A DNA stretch of 64,000 bases from UBA4742 sp002403895. Lineage in GTDB: Bacteria > Actinomycetota > Acidimicrobiia > Acidimicrobiales > Acidimicrobilacustridaceae. Made by a program: the position numbers and the translations under genes. The notes under the pieces are model-generated. The model saw nothing but the letters and a program-made list of their open reading frames with translations, did no database searches and was not told the origin of the DNA. This document shows positions 16,254 through 24,912 of this stretch, in pieces. Location of the stretch: positions 58,174 through 122,173 of the forward strand of contig DAISGD010000003.1 of the NCBI GenBank assembly GCA_036823295.1, given 5' to 3'. The first letter of the stretch is position 1. The number at the start of each line of letters is the position of its first letter.

Positions 16254-17417
16254 ATGGCGAAAGGTCCCCAGTTCCGCGTCGGCAGCATTCCTGTACGGGT
16301 CGACCCGACGTTCTTCGTGATCATCGTGATCCTGGGGTACGACCCTCGCAACCCTCAACTCACCTTCATCGTGAGTTGGGTGGCCATCGCCTTCGCGTCG
16401 GTGCTGCTGCACGAGTTGGCTCACGCCGTGGCCTTCCGTCGCTTCGGGGTGCAGCCGAACGTCACCCTGTATGGCATGGGTGGCCTCACGTCCGGGTCGG
16501 GGCAGCTGACCCCGGGGGAGAGCATTGCCGTGAGCGCGGCGGGACCTCTGTCGGTCCTGGTGCTGATCGGGTTGCCGGCCCTGTGGCTGCTCTCGCAGGG
16601 AACGATCACGTCGTACGAGGGACGGGTGATCCTCAGCCAGATCATCTGGATCAATGTGGGTTGGTCGATCCTCAACCTGTTGCCCATGCTCCCGCTGGAC
16701 GGGGGCAACATCACCCGCTCGCTCCTCGACCTGGTCACGCGGGGCAAGGGCCGGAGGCCGGCCGAGGTCGTGTCGGTGATCGCTGCCGGGGCCCTCGGGC
16801 TGATCTCGCTTTCCATCGGTCAGCCGTTCCTGGCCATGTTGGCTGGGTTGTTCGCGTTCATGAACATCTCGTCGCTCACCCGGGTGAAGACCGAAGAGCT
16901 GTCCGACGAGTTGGGCTACGGCCATCGGGCGTTGATCGAGCACCGTCCGGCTGACGCCGAGAAGGCGGCCGCCGAGGTGCTGGCCAAGAAGCCGTCGGGG
17001 CCGACGTTGCGATGGGCGTCGGAGCTGTTGGGCTGGGCCCGGCTATGGCAGGGTGATCAAGCCGGCGCCGAGGCGGCGGTCCAGCGATACGCGCACGCCG
17101 GCCCGGCCAGCGCCTCGTTCCGTGCGGCCCAGGCGCTGGCCGCCGGCCGCGCGACCGAGGGTGTGGCCGTGATGGCGTGGGCCTTCGCCAACGAACCGCC
17201 TGGACCGTCGCAGATCCTGGGAGCGATCGCGGTGGCCGGCACCGGTCAGACCCGGGTGTTCACCTCGGAGTTGCTCCGCTTGGACGGTGACGCCGGCGTG
17301 CGGGCCGCGCTGTTGTTCCGAGGCCTGCTCGATTACGCCGGCTACGACCGCGAGGTGGCCGAGGTCACCGAGATCCTTACCGTCGACGGTCGCGCCGCCG
17401 GTCTGCCTCCTGGCTGA
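16254..17417 (+). CDS. Site-2 protease family (M50) metalloprotease
   Basis: A 387-residue intramembrane zinc protease of the S2P/M50 family. The HExxH zinc motif is HELAH (H53, E54, H57) within a hydrophobic helix, and the third ligand motif is LLPMLPLDGGNI, the NPDG-type site. About five transmembrane segments occupy residues 20-220. Residues ~230-387 are a soluble alpha-helical, Ala-rich region with the spacing of TPR-like repeats, perhaps for substrate or partner binding; there is no PDZ or CBS domain. TACGCT lies six bases before ATG 16254. The substrate is unknown. Confidence 0.9.
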   Translation: MAKGPQFRVGSIPVRVDPTFFVIIVILGYDPRNPQLTFIVSWVAIAFASVLLHELAHAVAFRRFGVQPNVTLYGMGGLTSGSGQLTPGESIAVSAAGPLSVLVLIGLPALWLLSQGTITSYEGRVILSQIIWINVGWSILNLLPMLPLDGGNITRSLLDLVTRGKGRRPAEVVSVIAAGALGLISLSIGQPFLAMLAGLFAFMNISSLTRVKTEELSDELGYGHRALIEHRPADAEKAAAEVLAKKPSGPTLRWASELLGWARLWQGDQAGAEAAVQRYAHAGPASASFRAAQALAAGRATEGVAVMAWAFANEPPGPSQILGAIAVAGTGQTRVFTSELLRLDGDAGVRAALLFRGLLDYAGYDREVAEVTEILTVDGRAAGLPPG

Positions 17418-17506
17418 GCCCGCCGGCAACCGCCGGCCGAGCCGCCGAGGGCGGTTCGCCCGATGGCGCACACCTTCTTCGGCTGAGGACTGCCGGGGCC
17501 CGGTCG

Positions 17507-17545
17507 CAGAACGGGTCGATCGGAAGTGACTTCGACCACCTTCTG
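17507..17545. promoter_or_regulatory. Inverted repeat upstream of acyl-CoA dehydrogenase
   Basis: CAGAA and GGTCGA on the left are mirrored by TCGACC and TTCTG on the right, with GAAGTGACTTC as a second palindrome at the centre. The site ends 13 bases before the ATG of the acyl-CoA dehydrogenase gene, where a TetR-type or similar repressor operator would be expected. No regulator gene is adjacent, so the link is a guess. Confidence 0.4.
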
Positions 17546-17558
17546 CAAGACTGCCGTC

Positions 17559-18812
17559 ATGGCCATCGATTTCAGCTTCCCGCCCGAGCTCGAAGAGCTT
17601 CGCGTCAAGGTCCGTGAATTCCTCGACACGGTCGTCCGACCGATCGAACAGCGCGCCGATGACGGGTCCTGGGACCGTAACCAGTGGGTCGCCGGCATCG
17701 TCGAGATGCGGGGCAAGGCCAAGGAGTGGGGGCTCTGGCTGCCCCACATGCCCCAGGAGTGGGGTGGCATGGGCCTCGGTCATGTGGCCATGGCCAGCGT
17801 GTCGGCGGAGGCAGGCAAGACCCGTATGGGCCCGTTCGCGCTCAACGCCCAGGCGCCTGACGAGGGCAACATGCACACCTTGTTGCACTGGGCCACCGAT
17901 CAGCAGAAGGAGGACTACCTGCGTCCCCTCTGTGACGGCTTCAAGATGGTCGACGGCAAGCCCCGGGCCTTCCGTTCGTGTTTCGCCATGACCGAGCCCG
18001 AGGTTGCCGGCTCTGACCCCACCTTGATCCAGACCCGTGCCTACGAGGACGGGGACACCTGGGTCATCAACGGCCACAAGTGGTTCATCTCGGGTGCCCG
18101 CGGCGCGCAGTTCGCCATTCTCATCGCCCGCACCGAGGACGATCCTGACCTTCCGCAAGCGGCCAACTCGGCATTCCTGGTCGACATCCCCTCCGAGGGC
18201 TGGGAGATCGTGCGTGACGTCGAGACGCTGGCGGGCAGCCACAACCATTGTGAGATCCGCATCACCGACCTGGTGGTCCACAAAGACAAGATGCTGGGCG
18301 GTCGGGGAGAGGGTCACCTGCTCGGCCAAGCCCGTCTCGGACCTGCCCGTCTGGCCCACTGCATGCGCTGGATCGGCCAGGCCGAGGTGGCGCTGGACAT
18401 GATGGTGGACCGCTCCCTCAACCGGTTCGCCCACGGCTCGCTCCTGGCCGAGAAGCAGGGCATCCAATGGATGATCGCTGATTCGGCCATGGAGCTCTAC
18501 CAGTGCAAGCTCATGGTGCTGCACGCGGCCTACCTCATCGACGCCGGCTCCGATTTCAAGAGCGAGGTGTCGATGGCCAAGCATTTCGTCGCCAACTCGC
18601 TGTGGCGCATCATCGATCGGGCTATTCAGGTCCACGGCGCGCTCGGCTACTCCAGTGACACGCCGCTGGGCGAGATGCTGAAGCAGGCCCGCTGGGCCCG
18701 TTTCGCCGATGGTGCCGACGAGGTCCATCAGATGCGCATCGCCCAGCGCACCATCGCCGCCTACAAGGACTACGGCACCACCAAGGCGGCCACTGGCAAC
18801 CTGCCGCTCTGA
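17559..18812 (+). CDS. Acyl-CoA dehydrogenase family protein
   Basis: A 417-residue FAD-dependent acyl-CoA dehydrogenase. The three-domain layout is visible: N-terminal helices (PPELEELRVKVREFL), the middle beta domain with CFAMTEPEVAGSDPTLI and WVINGHKWFISGA, and the C-terminal helical domain with IQVHGALGYSSDTPLGEML, where Gly and the preceding His/Val contact flavin. It resembles long-chain/branched FadE-like enzymes of actinobacteria used in lipid or sterol side-chain degradation. ATG 17559 was chosen over GTG 17526 because family homology begins there. It stands alone on its strand; the exact acyl chain is unknown. Confidence 0.92.
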   Translation: MAIDFSFPPELEELRVKVREFLDTVVRPIEQRADDGSWDRNQWVAGIVEMRGKAKEWGLWLPHMPQEWGGMGLGHVAMASVSAEAGKTRMGPFALNAQAPDEGNMHTLLHWATDQQKEDYLRPLCDGFKMVDGKPRAFRSCFAMTEPEVAGSDPTLIQTRAYEDGDTWVINGHKWFISGARGAQFAILIARTEDDPDLPQAANSAFLVDIPSEGWEIVRDVETLAGSHNHCEIRITDLVVHKDKMLGGRGEGHLLGQARLGPARLAHCMRWIGQAEVALDMMVDRSLNRFAHGSLLAEKQGIQWMIADSAMELYQCKLMVLHAAYLIDAGSDFKSEVSMAKHFVANSLWRIIDRAIQVHGALGYSSDTPLGEMLKQARWARFADGADEVHQMRIAQRTIAAYKDYGTTKAATGNLPL

Positions 18813-18890
18813 CTGGCTCCCCCGTCGCGGGCTCCCTGCGAGCGCTTCGCCATCCGGCTGTCATCGGTGCGGCTGCTCCGCCCTGGCGGG

Positions 18891-21152
18891 CTACGCACGC
18901 ACGGCAGCGGACTCCATGTCCGACGGGTCAGGCGAGGCCGGTTCGGGATCGCCTTCGACGTCGAGCACCGGGATGATCCGGTCGAGCCAGCGGGGGAACC
19001 ACCAGTTGGCGCCGCCCAGTAGTTCCATGGTGGCGGGGACCAAAACCATGCGCACGATGGTGGCGTCGACCAACACGGCGGCGGCCAATCCCAGGCCGAA
19101 GACCTTGAGCACTCGCAGGTCGCCTATCACGAACGAGCCGAAGACGCAGAACATGATGGCGGCGGCCGCGGTGATGACCCGGCCGGTCTGAGCCAGACCG
19201 TCGGCCACTGCGGTGGCGTTGTCGCCAGTGCGCAGCCATTCCTCACGGATGCGAGACAGCAGGAAGACCTCGTAGTCCATGGACAGGCCGAACAGGATGG
19301 TGAACAGCATCAGCGGGATCCACGGGTCGATCGGGCCATTGCGGGACACCCCGAAAACGGGCCCGAGCCAGCCCCACTCGAACACGGCCACGATCACGCC
19401 GTAGGCGGCCCCGATCGACAGCAGGTTCATGATGGCCGCCTTGATCGGCACCGCGATGGAGCGGAACACCGCCATGAGCAACAGGAAGGAGAGCACCACG
19501 ACGGCGCCGATGACCCACAGCAGCCGCTCGCTGAACGTCGACGCAGTGTCGATCCCGGCGGCGGTCACGCCGCCCACATAGGCCTGGGCCGACGTGCCGC
19601 TCAGGGCGGCGGGGATCACGTTGTTGCGGAGCTGGTGCACCAGGGCCTCGGTCTCGGAGCTCTGCGGCGATGTCGCCGGGACGACGATGACCGCGGCCGC
19701 ATCACCGGCGGGATTGAGCCGGGCCGGCGCCACCCCGGCCACGCCCGGGGTCTGGCGCAGGTCGGTGACGAGATGGTCAGCCACCGACGACGGCGTGCCG
19801 GCCGGCAGGTCCACAGCGACGACCAGCGGGCCGTTCGCCCCCGGCCCGAATCCGTCCGACAGCAGGTCGTAGGCCTTGCGGGTGGAGAGCGCGGCGGGGT
19901 CGTTGCCCGAGTCGGTGAACAACAGGTGCATGGACAGCACGGGCAGGGCCAGCACCAGCAGCACGACCAGAGCCGTGCCGGCGGCCAGCCACGGGTGCCG
20001 CTGAATCACCCGGCTCCAGCGGTACCAGAAGCTGTGTTCGTCGAGTCCGGCGGACGGCCGGTGGAACCCGGGCACCTTCAGCCGGTCGATGGCGTTGCCG
20101 GCGAATCCGAGCAGGGCGGGCAGCAGCGTCATCGACGCCGCCATGACCAGCACCACCGCGGCGATGGCGCCGAAGGCCAGGCCGTAGATGAACGAGCTGC
20201 CCAGCAGCAGCATGCCCAGCAGGGAGATCACGACCGTGCAGCCGGCGAACAGCACGGCCCGGCCCGACGTGTCGAGCGAGCGCACGACGGCTTGGCGTGG
20301 GTCGCGCCCTTCGGCCAAGCCCTGCCGGTAACGGGTGACGAGGAACAGGGCGTAGTCGATGCCCACGCCGATGCCGATCATGGCCGCCATCTGGGGCCCG
20401 AACGTGGGCACCACCAGCCATTTGCTCAACAGGCTGACCACGGCGAAGCCGATGCCGATACCGAACATGGCGGTGACGATGGGCAGGCCCATGGCGATGA
20501 CCGAGCCGAAGGCGACGAGCAGGATCACGACGGCCGCCAACAGGCCGATGGCCTCGGCCGGCCCGGGCGCGGGGTTCTCCGCCTTGGCGATGATCTGACC
20601 ACCAAGCTCCACTTCGAAGCCGTCGGTCGAGGCGGCCTTGCCCGTGTCGAGCAGCTGCTTGGCGTCGGTGACGGAGATTTTCTCGCTGTCGTCGTCGAGT
20701 TGGATCGTGGCGTAGGCGATCGTGTTCTGAGCGCTGATCTGCGCCCGGCCGCCCTGATCGAACGGGCTGCGGATGCCCGACACATGGGGCAGGCTCTTCA
20801 GCTGACCGAGGAGCGCCTCGATCTTGGCCTGGTTGGCGGGGTCGGTCACCGCCCCGTCGGTGCGGAACACGACCTGGGCGGTGTCGCCCTGTTGGCCGGG
20901 CATGCGCTCGGCCAACAGGTCCCGGGCTTTCTGCGCCTGGGAGGCGCCGCCGCTGAGCTTGTCCTGGTAGTTGCTGCCGACGATGCCCGACACCACCGAC
21001 ATGACCACCAGCGCCACCACCCACGCGCCCAGGACGAGGCGGCGATGGTCGTGACACCAGCCGGCCAACCGGCCCGGGGCCCCGGCCCGCCCGGAGGGAG
21101 GGGTCGAGCGCGTGTCGGGTATCGACGTGGCGTCTGCCGTAGAATTCACCAT
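18891..21152 (-). CDS. MMPL family RND transporter
   Basis: A 753-residue MMPL/RND-type membrane transporter with twelve expected helices in two repeats. The N-terminal helix (RRLVLGAWVVALVVMSVVSG) is followed by a first extracytoplasmic domain, five helices including GIGVGIDYALFLVTRYRQGL, then a second domain and the second repeat with LSMDYEVFLLSRIREEW; the Asp-Tyr pairs in the GxxxDY segments relay protons. MMPL proteins export lipids or hydrophobic compounds. It is divergent from a TetR regulator gene with 81 bases between them, a standard efflux-control arrangement. Start ATG 21152 is the first giving an Ala/Thr-rich cytoplasmic head; the longer frame runs into the regulator. Confidence 0.92.
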   Translation of the reverse strand: MVNSTADATSIPDTRSTPPSGRAGAPGRLAGWCHDHRRLVLGAWVVALVVMSVVSGIVGSNYQDKLSGGASQAQKARDLLAERMPGQQGDTAQVVFRTDGAVTDPANQAKIEALLGQLKSLPHVSGIRSPFDQGGRAQISAQNTIAYATIQLDDDSEKISVTDAKQLLDTGKAASTDGFEVELGGQIIAKAENPAPGPAEAIGLLAAVVILLVAFGSVIAMGLPIVTAMFGIGIGFAVVSLLSKWLVVPTFGPQMAAMIGIGVGIDYALFLVTRYRQGLAEGRDPRQAVVRSLDTSGRAVLFAGCTVVISLLGMLLLGSSFIYGLAFGAIAAVVLVMAASMTLLPALLGFAGNAIDRLKVPGFHRPSAGLDEHSFWYRWSRVIQRHPWLAAGTALVVLLVLALPVLSMHLLFTDSGNDPAALSTRKAYDLLSDGFGPGANGPLVVAVDLPAGTPSSVADHLVTDLRQTPGVAGVAPARLNPAGDAAAVIVVPATSPQSSETEALVHQLRNNVIPAALSGTSAQAYVGGVTAAGIDTASTFSERLLWVIGAVVVLSFLLLMAVFRSIAVPIKAAIMNLLSIGAAYGVIVAVFEWGWLGPVFGVSRNGPIDPWIPLMLFTILFGLSMDYEVFLLSRIREEWLRTGDNATAVADGLAQTGRVITAAAAIMFCVFGSFVIGDLRVLKVFGLGLAAAVLVDATIVRMVLVPATMELLGGANWWFPRWLDRIIPVLDVEGDPEPASPDPSDMESAAVRA

Positions 21153-21233
21153 TGATGAGTTGTACCACGGCGTTGCCTCGGAGGGAAACCCCGATAGACC
21201 TGCGCGCCGATGCGGTCTGCTTGGCTGGTGCCC

Positions 21234-21905
21234 ATGGCTGAGAAAGGGCGCCGACCCGGCCACCCCGAGACCCGGGCCGAGATAGTCGAGGCCGCCCGGG
21301 AGGCGTTCGTGGCCGACGGCTACGACCGCACCAGCCTGCGGGGCATCGCCGCTCGGGCCGGTGTGGACCCGGCGCTGATCCATCACTACTTCGTCGGCGG
21401 CAAGGCGGAGCTGTTCGCCGAGAGCATGCACATGAGGATCGACCCTCGCCGCAGCGTCGAAGAGGTCGCCGAGCAGGTCGGCACCGACGCGGGTGGGGTG
21501 GCGGCACCCCCCGGCAAAGGGGAGACGGTGGTGCGCGCCTTCCTGCGGCTGTGGGACGCCGAGCCTCCCGCCGCCGCCGACCTCATGGCTGCCGCCGACG
21601 CCGCGCCCGTGGCCGGTACCCCGTCGTTCGTGTCCCTCGTGCAGGCGGTGTCCGCATCGCCCGCCGCCGCCGACGCCTTGCGCGAGTTCCTCATCGATCG
21701 GGTGTGGTCCCAGACCGGCGCCGACCAGGATCCGGCCGAGCGCGAGCTCCGCCGGGCCTTGTTCACCTCGCAGCTCAACGGGATGGCCTTCACCCGCTAT
21801 GTGTTGCGCCTCGAGCCGCTGGCGTCGGCCACGCCTGATCAGATCGCGGCCTGGATCGGCCCCACTCTGGACGGCTACGCGTCAGGGCCCCTCCCGGGCT
21901 CGTAG
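21234..21905 (+). CDS. TetR family transcriptional regulator
   Basis: A 223-residue TetR-type repressor. Its N-terminal helix-turn-helix reads AAREAFVADGYDRTSLRGIAARAGVDPALIHHYF, a near-consensus TetR DNA-binding domain, and the C-terminal ligand domain is Ala-rich. ATG 21234 is preferred to ATG 21210, which adds only MRSAWLVP. Divergent from the MMPL transporter, it probably represses that gene and itself from the short intergenic region; an ATTGATGAGTTGTAC-type sequence there is a possible operator but has no clear symmetry. The acyl-CoA ligase gene converges with it just downstream. Confidence 0.92.
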   Translation: MAEKGRRPGHPETRAEIVEAAREAFVADGYDRTSLRGIAARAGVDPALIHHYFVGGKAELFAESMHMRIDPRRSVEEVAEQVGTDAGGVAAPPGKGETVVRAFLRLWDAEPPAAADLMAAADAAPVAGTPSFVSLVQAVSASPAAADALREFLIDRVWSQTGADQDPAERELRRALFTSQLNGMAFTRYVLRLEPLASATPDQIAAWIGPTLDGYASGPLPGS

Positions 21906-21913
21906 CGCCGCCG

Positions 21914-23554
21914 TCAGGCCGAGGTGATGGCCTGTTCGCGCGCCCAGCGGTAGTCGGCCTTGCCCGAGGGGCTGCGCATGATCTGGTCGACGAATACGTA
22001 GGCCTTGGGCAGCTTGTAGCGGGCGATGTGCTTTTCGCATTCGGCCGTCAGGTCCCCCTCGGCCGTGTCGAAGCCGTCGCGGAGCTGCACCACGGCGATG
22101 ACCTCGTTGCCCCAACGATCGCTGGGGCGGCCGGCGACCACCACGTCGTACACCGCGGGGTGATGGCTCAGGGCGGCCTCGACCTCCTCGGCGAAGATCT
22201 TCTCGCCACCCGAGTTGATGGTCACCGAGTCCCGCCCTTTCAGGTCGAGGAGTCCGGCGGGGGTGTAGCCGGCGCGATCGCCCGGCACCGAGTAGCGCAC
22301 GCCGTCGATGACGGGGAACGTCTTGGCCGTCTTGGTGGCATCGCCGAGGTAGCCGAGGGGGACCCGTCCCCGCTGGGCCAACCAACCCTGCTCGTCGTCG
22401 CCGGGCTCCAGTACTCGGTCGAGGTCCTCCCCCACGATGCACATCCCGGGACCCGGGGTGAACGTGCCGGTGGTGGCGTCGGCGCCGGCGCCGGAGATCT
22501 GCGACGCCTGGGACCCCGTCTCGGATGCACCCAGACCGTCCATGATCCCGACGCTGGGCAACAACTCGAGGAAGCGGTTCTTCACCGTCGAGCTCAGGGC
22601 GGCGCCGCCACTCACGATCATCAACATGGAGCTGAGGTCGTAGCGGTGGGCGGCCAGCTCGTCGGTGAGCGGGCGCCCGAAGGCGTCACCCACGATGAGC
22701 AGGATGTTGACGTTCTCGGCGGCGATGGTGGACCACACGTCCGCCGGGTCGAGGCCTTGGGGGTGATCGGGGAGCACGATGGTGTTGCCCCCACCCAACG
22801 CGTTGAATGCCATCCAGTGGGCGGCGCCGTGCATGAACGGGGGTGCGGGCATGAGCCGGGCCCCGCCGTTGCGGGCGTTCTCGACGATGGACTCCAGGTC
22901 GGTCCACTCGGCCCCCGTGCCGAGGTCGCGCCCACCCAAGGCCGCGGGATAGATGTCGGCCTGGCGCCACAGCACGCCCTTGGGCATCCCGGTAGTGCCA
23001 CCGGTATAGAGGATGTAGAGGTCGTCGGGCGACGGCTCGACGACCGGCGGTTCCGGTGAAGCGACAGCCAGCGCGTCCTCGTACCACTGGGCCCCGTCGA
23101 GCAGGCCATTCCGGGAGTCGTCGTCGACCTGGAGCAGGGTGGTGAGTGCCGGCAAGGACCCTCGAACCTTGTCCAGCGTGGGTGCCAAGGCGGAGTGGTA
23201 GACGATGCCTTTGGCCCGGCTGTCGGTGAGCAGATAGAGCAGCTCCTCCTCGACGTAGCGGTAGTTCACGTTGAACGGCGCCACTCGGGCCTTGTAGGCG
23301 CCGACCATCCCCTCGAGGTACTCGTTGCCGTTGTGGAGGTACAGGGCGAGGTGGTCCTGGCCCGACTCCCAACCGTCGAGGTCGGCGCGGTCGGTCTGGA
23401 CCTCGAACCCCTCGGCCAGCAGGTGGTTGGCCAGCCGCCGGGTGCGCTCGGTGAGCTGGCCGTAGGTGATGCGCCGGTCCCGCCACACGATCGCCTCACG
23501 GTCGGGCACCGCGGCCGAGACGGCCTCGTTGACGACGGCGAGGTTGAAGTCCAT
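21914..23554 (-). CDS. Acyl-CoA synthetase (FadD-type)
   Basis: A 546-residue AMP-forming acyl-CoA ligase. Motifs: YILYTGGTTGMPKGVLW (P-loop A3), DGLGASETGSQASQI (A5), a GYTPAGLLDLKGRDSVTINSGGEKIFAEEV hinge region (A7-A8), and the C-terminal catalytic lysine in RSPSGKADYRWA. The pattern matches actinobacterial FadD ligases acting on fatty or steroid-derived carboxylates; the exact substrate cannot be told. A GGGGGG box precedes ATG 23554, so this gene likely has a leader, and a TAGGAT -10 candidate lies about 50 bases upstream. Confidence 0.92.
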   Translation of the reverse strand: MDFNLAVVNEAVSAAVPDREAIVWRDRRITYGQLTERTRRLANHLLAEGFEVQTDRADLDGWESGQDHLALYLHNGNEYLEGMVGAYKARVAPFNVNYRYVEEELLYLLTDSRAKGIVYHSALAPTLDKVRGSLPALTTLLQVDDDSRNGLLDGAQWYEDALAVASPEPPVVEPSPDDLYILYTGGTTGMPKGVLWRQADIYPAALGGRDLGTGAEWTDLESIVENARNGGARLMPAPPFMHGAAHWMAFNALGGGNTIVLPDHPQGLDPADVWSTIAAENVNILLIVGDAFGRPLTDELAAHRYDLSSMLMIVSGGAALSSTVKNRFLELLPSVGIMDGLGASETGSQASQISGAGADATTGTFTPGPGMCIVGEDLDRVLEPGDDEQGWLAQRGRVPLGYLGDATKTAKTFPVIDGVRYSVPGDRAGYTPAGLLDLKGRDSVTINSGGEKIFAEEVEAALSHHPAVYDVVVAGRPSDRWGNEVIAVVQLRDGFDTAEGDLTAECEKHIARYKLPKAYVFVDQIMRSPSGKADYRWAREQAITSA

Positions 23555-23684
23555 CGATCCCCCCAGGAGCGATCCGGCGCAGCCCGGTGTGGGGTGCGGG
23601 GCGATCCTAGGAGCGCGCTGACGCGGCCAGCGAACTGGCGCCCTGCGGCAGTCGGGCGGGGTCGGGCTCCGGCTGGAGGCCGGC

Positions 23685-23971
23685 GCGGCGGTGGGTCGTG
23701 ACTACGACGAGATCATGAAGACGTGGTCACCCGAGGTGTTCATCGGCGGCACTGAGCAGGAGATCGTCGATGCCGGCCGCCGCTCGTTCTGGGGCGAGCC
23801 GTTCGAGTCCTGGTCCCAGGGCAACCTGGTCGGAACCCCGGAGCAGTATGCGAGAAGATCGCCGCCTACCGGGAGCTGGGGTGCGAGGGTTTCATGCCAT
23901 GGGCGAGCGACTACCCCGACACCGAGACGCTGACGCTGTTCGCCGAACAGGTCATCCCCCAGTTCCGTTGA
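23685..23971 (+). pseudogene. Remnant of LLM-class (F420-type) oxidoreductase
   Basis: Only the C-terminal ~95 residues of a luciferase-like flavin/F420 oxidoreductase remain. The first frame reads VGRDYDEIMKTWSPEVFIGG to GNLVGTPEQ, then a one-base deletion near 23847-23852 shifts the rest into another frame, where EKIAAYRELG, FMPWASDYPDTETLTLFAEQ and VIPQFR continue to a TGA at 23969. No N-terminal part or start is present upstream; the remnant begins in noncoding-looking sequence. It is a dead fragment, and the intact-looking ORF in the first frame should not be annotated as a gene. Confidence 0.8.
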
Positions 23972-23980
23972 CCCGCGGAA

Positions 23981-24033
23981 CTGGCGATGATCTCGTGCCC
24001 TGGAGCGGACCAAATCATCGCCAGAACGGCGGT
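23981..24033. repeat. Palindromic dispersed repeat, copy 1
   Basis: CTGGCGATGAT (23981-23991) is the exact reverse complement of ATCATCGCCAG (24014-24024), separated by 22 bases. The right end, CATCGCCAGAACGGCGG, recurs exactly at 34250-34266, and the 25-base right arm matches the complement of 10218-10242 at 21 positions. It sits between the oxidoreductase remnant and the end of the MaoC gene. Confidence 0.75.
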
Positions 24034-24051
24034 GGGCGGTGGAGCTTCGCT

Positions 24052-24507
24052 CTACTCGTAGTAGCGGAAGATGATCTCGGCCACGCACGAGGGCTTGGGT
24101 GCGCCTTCGACCTCGAAGGTGAAGCGCATCATCACCTGCGCACCGCCGGCGACATCTTCGACCTCGAGCAGCTCGGCGCCGAGGCGCAGCTTGGAGCCGA
24201 CCGGGACAGGGGAAGGGAACCGGACCTTGCCGGCGCCATAGTTCACGCCCATGGCTACGCCCTCGACCCGCAGGATGTCCGGCATCAGAGTGGGGCCCAT
24301 CGAAAGGGTCAGGTACCCGTGGGCGATTGGGCCACCGAAGGGGCCGGCCTTGGCCCGCTCGGGGTCGACGTGGATCCATTGATGGTCCCCGGTGGCGTCG
24401 GCGAACAGGTTGACCTGTTCCTGGGTGATCTCGACGTAGTCGCTGTAGCCGAGATGCTCCCCGACCTTCTCCTTCAGCCCAGCGATGCCCTGCACGGTGG
24501 TGGTCAT
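24052..24507 (-). CDS. MaoC family dehydratase
   Basis: A 151-residue hot-dog-fold (R)-enoyl-CoA hydratase. The hydratase motif with the catalytic Asp and His reads FADATGDHQWIHVDPERA, followed by GGPIAHGYLTLSMGP. The protein has a single hot-dog domain and would act as a dimer on trans-2-enoyl-CoA, in fatty-acid or steroid breakdown or in (R)-3-hydroxyacyl supply. It follows the small membrane protein gene on the same strand by 42 bases. The nearby acyl-CoA ligase fits a shared acyl-CoA theme, but no operon is evident. Confidence 0.93.
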   Translation of the reverse strand: MTTTVQGIAGLKEKVGEHLGYSDYVEITQEQVNLFADATGDHQWIHVDPERAKAGPFGGPIAHGYLTLSMGPTLMPDILRVEGVAMGVNYGAGKVRFPSPVPVGSKLRLGAELLEVEDVAGGAQVMMRFTFEVEGAPKPSCVAEIIFRYYE

Positions 24508-24549
24508 GGACCGATCATGCCCCGCGGAGCGCCGGGAGAACCAGATCGG

Positions 24550-24912
24550 TCAGTGGAACCAGATCTTCTGGTACTCGCGGCTCGTCGGGTGCACCAGCAG
24601 GGCGAACAACGCCACCGGGAACAAGATGTTGAGCAGGAACCGCGGGTCGAAGATCAGCGAAAGATGGCCGATGAGGCTCAGCACCGGAAACACCAGAGCG
24701 ACCGTGGCCATGACCACGGCCAGGTAGTAGCCCCACTTCCGCTCGTTGGCGATGCCGAAGGCGCCGGCCACCTCGCCGACGATGATCAGCAGACCGATCG
24801 GGGAGAAGAGACCTCCGAACACTGCCCCGAAGAACGCGTTCACGTAGAGCAGGAACGTGGCGATGTACAAGGTCTGGGGTTGCGATGGGTTGGTCCACCG
24901 GCGGGTCTCCAT
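24550..24912 (-). CDS. Small four-helix membrane protein
   Basis: A 120-residue protein of unknown function with four hydrophobic segments (TLYIATFLLYVNAFFGAVFG, SPIGLLIIVGEVAGAFGIA, YYLAVVMATVALVFPVLSLI, FLLNILFPVALFALLV). Similar DoxX-sized, unnamed membrane proteins are common in actinobacteria. The start ATG 24912 overlaps the start codon of the divergent nucleotidyltransferase gene (ATG 24911) within one CCATGG, so the two promoters must lie inside each other's coding region, or one of the starts is wrong. Confidence 0.8.
   Translation of the reverse strand: METRRWTNPSQPQTLYIATFLLYVNAFFGAVFGGLFSPIGLLIIVGEVAGAFGIANERKWGYYLAVVMATVALVFPVLSLIGHLSLIFDPRFLLNILFPVALFALLVHPTSREYQKIWFH

Noticed and set aside
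19635..21155. 506-codon plus-strand frame opposite the MMPL transporter
   Set aside because: Antisense to a clear transporter; His/Gly/Gln-rich with no domain.
23691..23933. 80-codon ORF as an intact small gene
   Set aside because: It is the broken C-terminal part of an LLM oxidoreductase; the rest continues in another frame after a one-base deletion.
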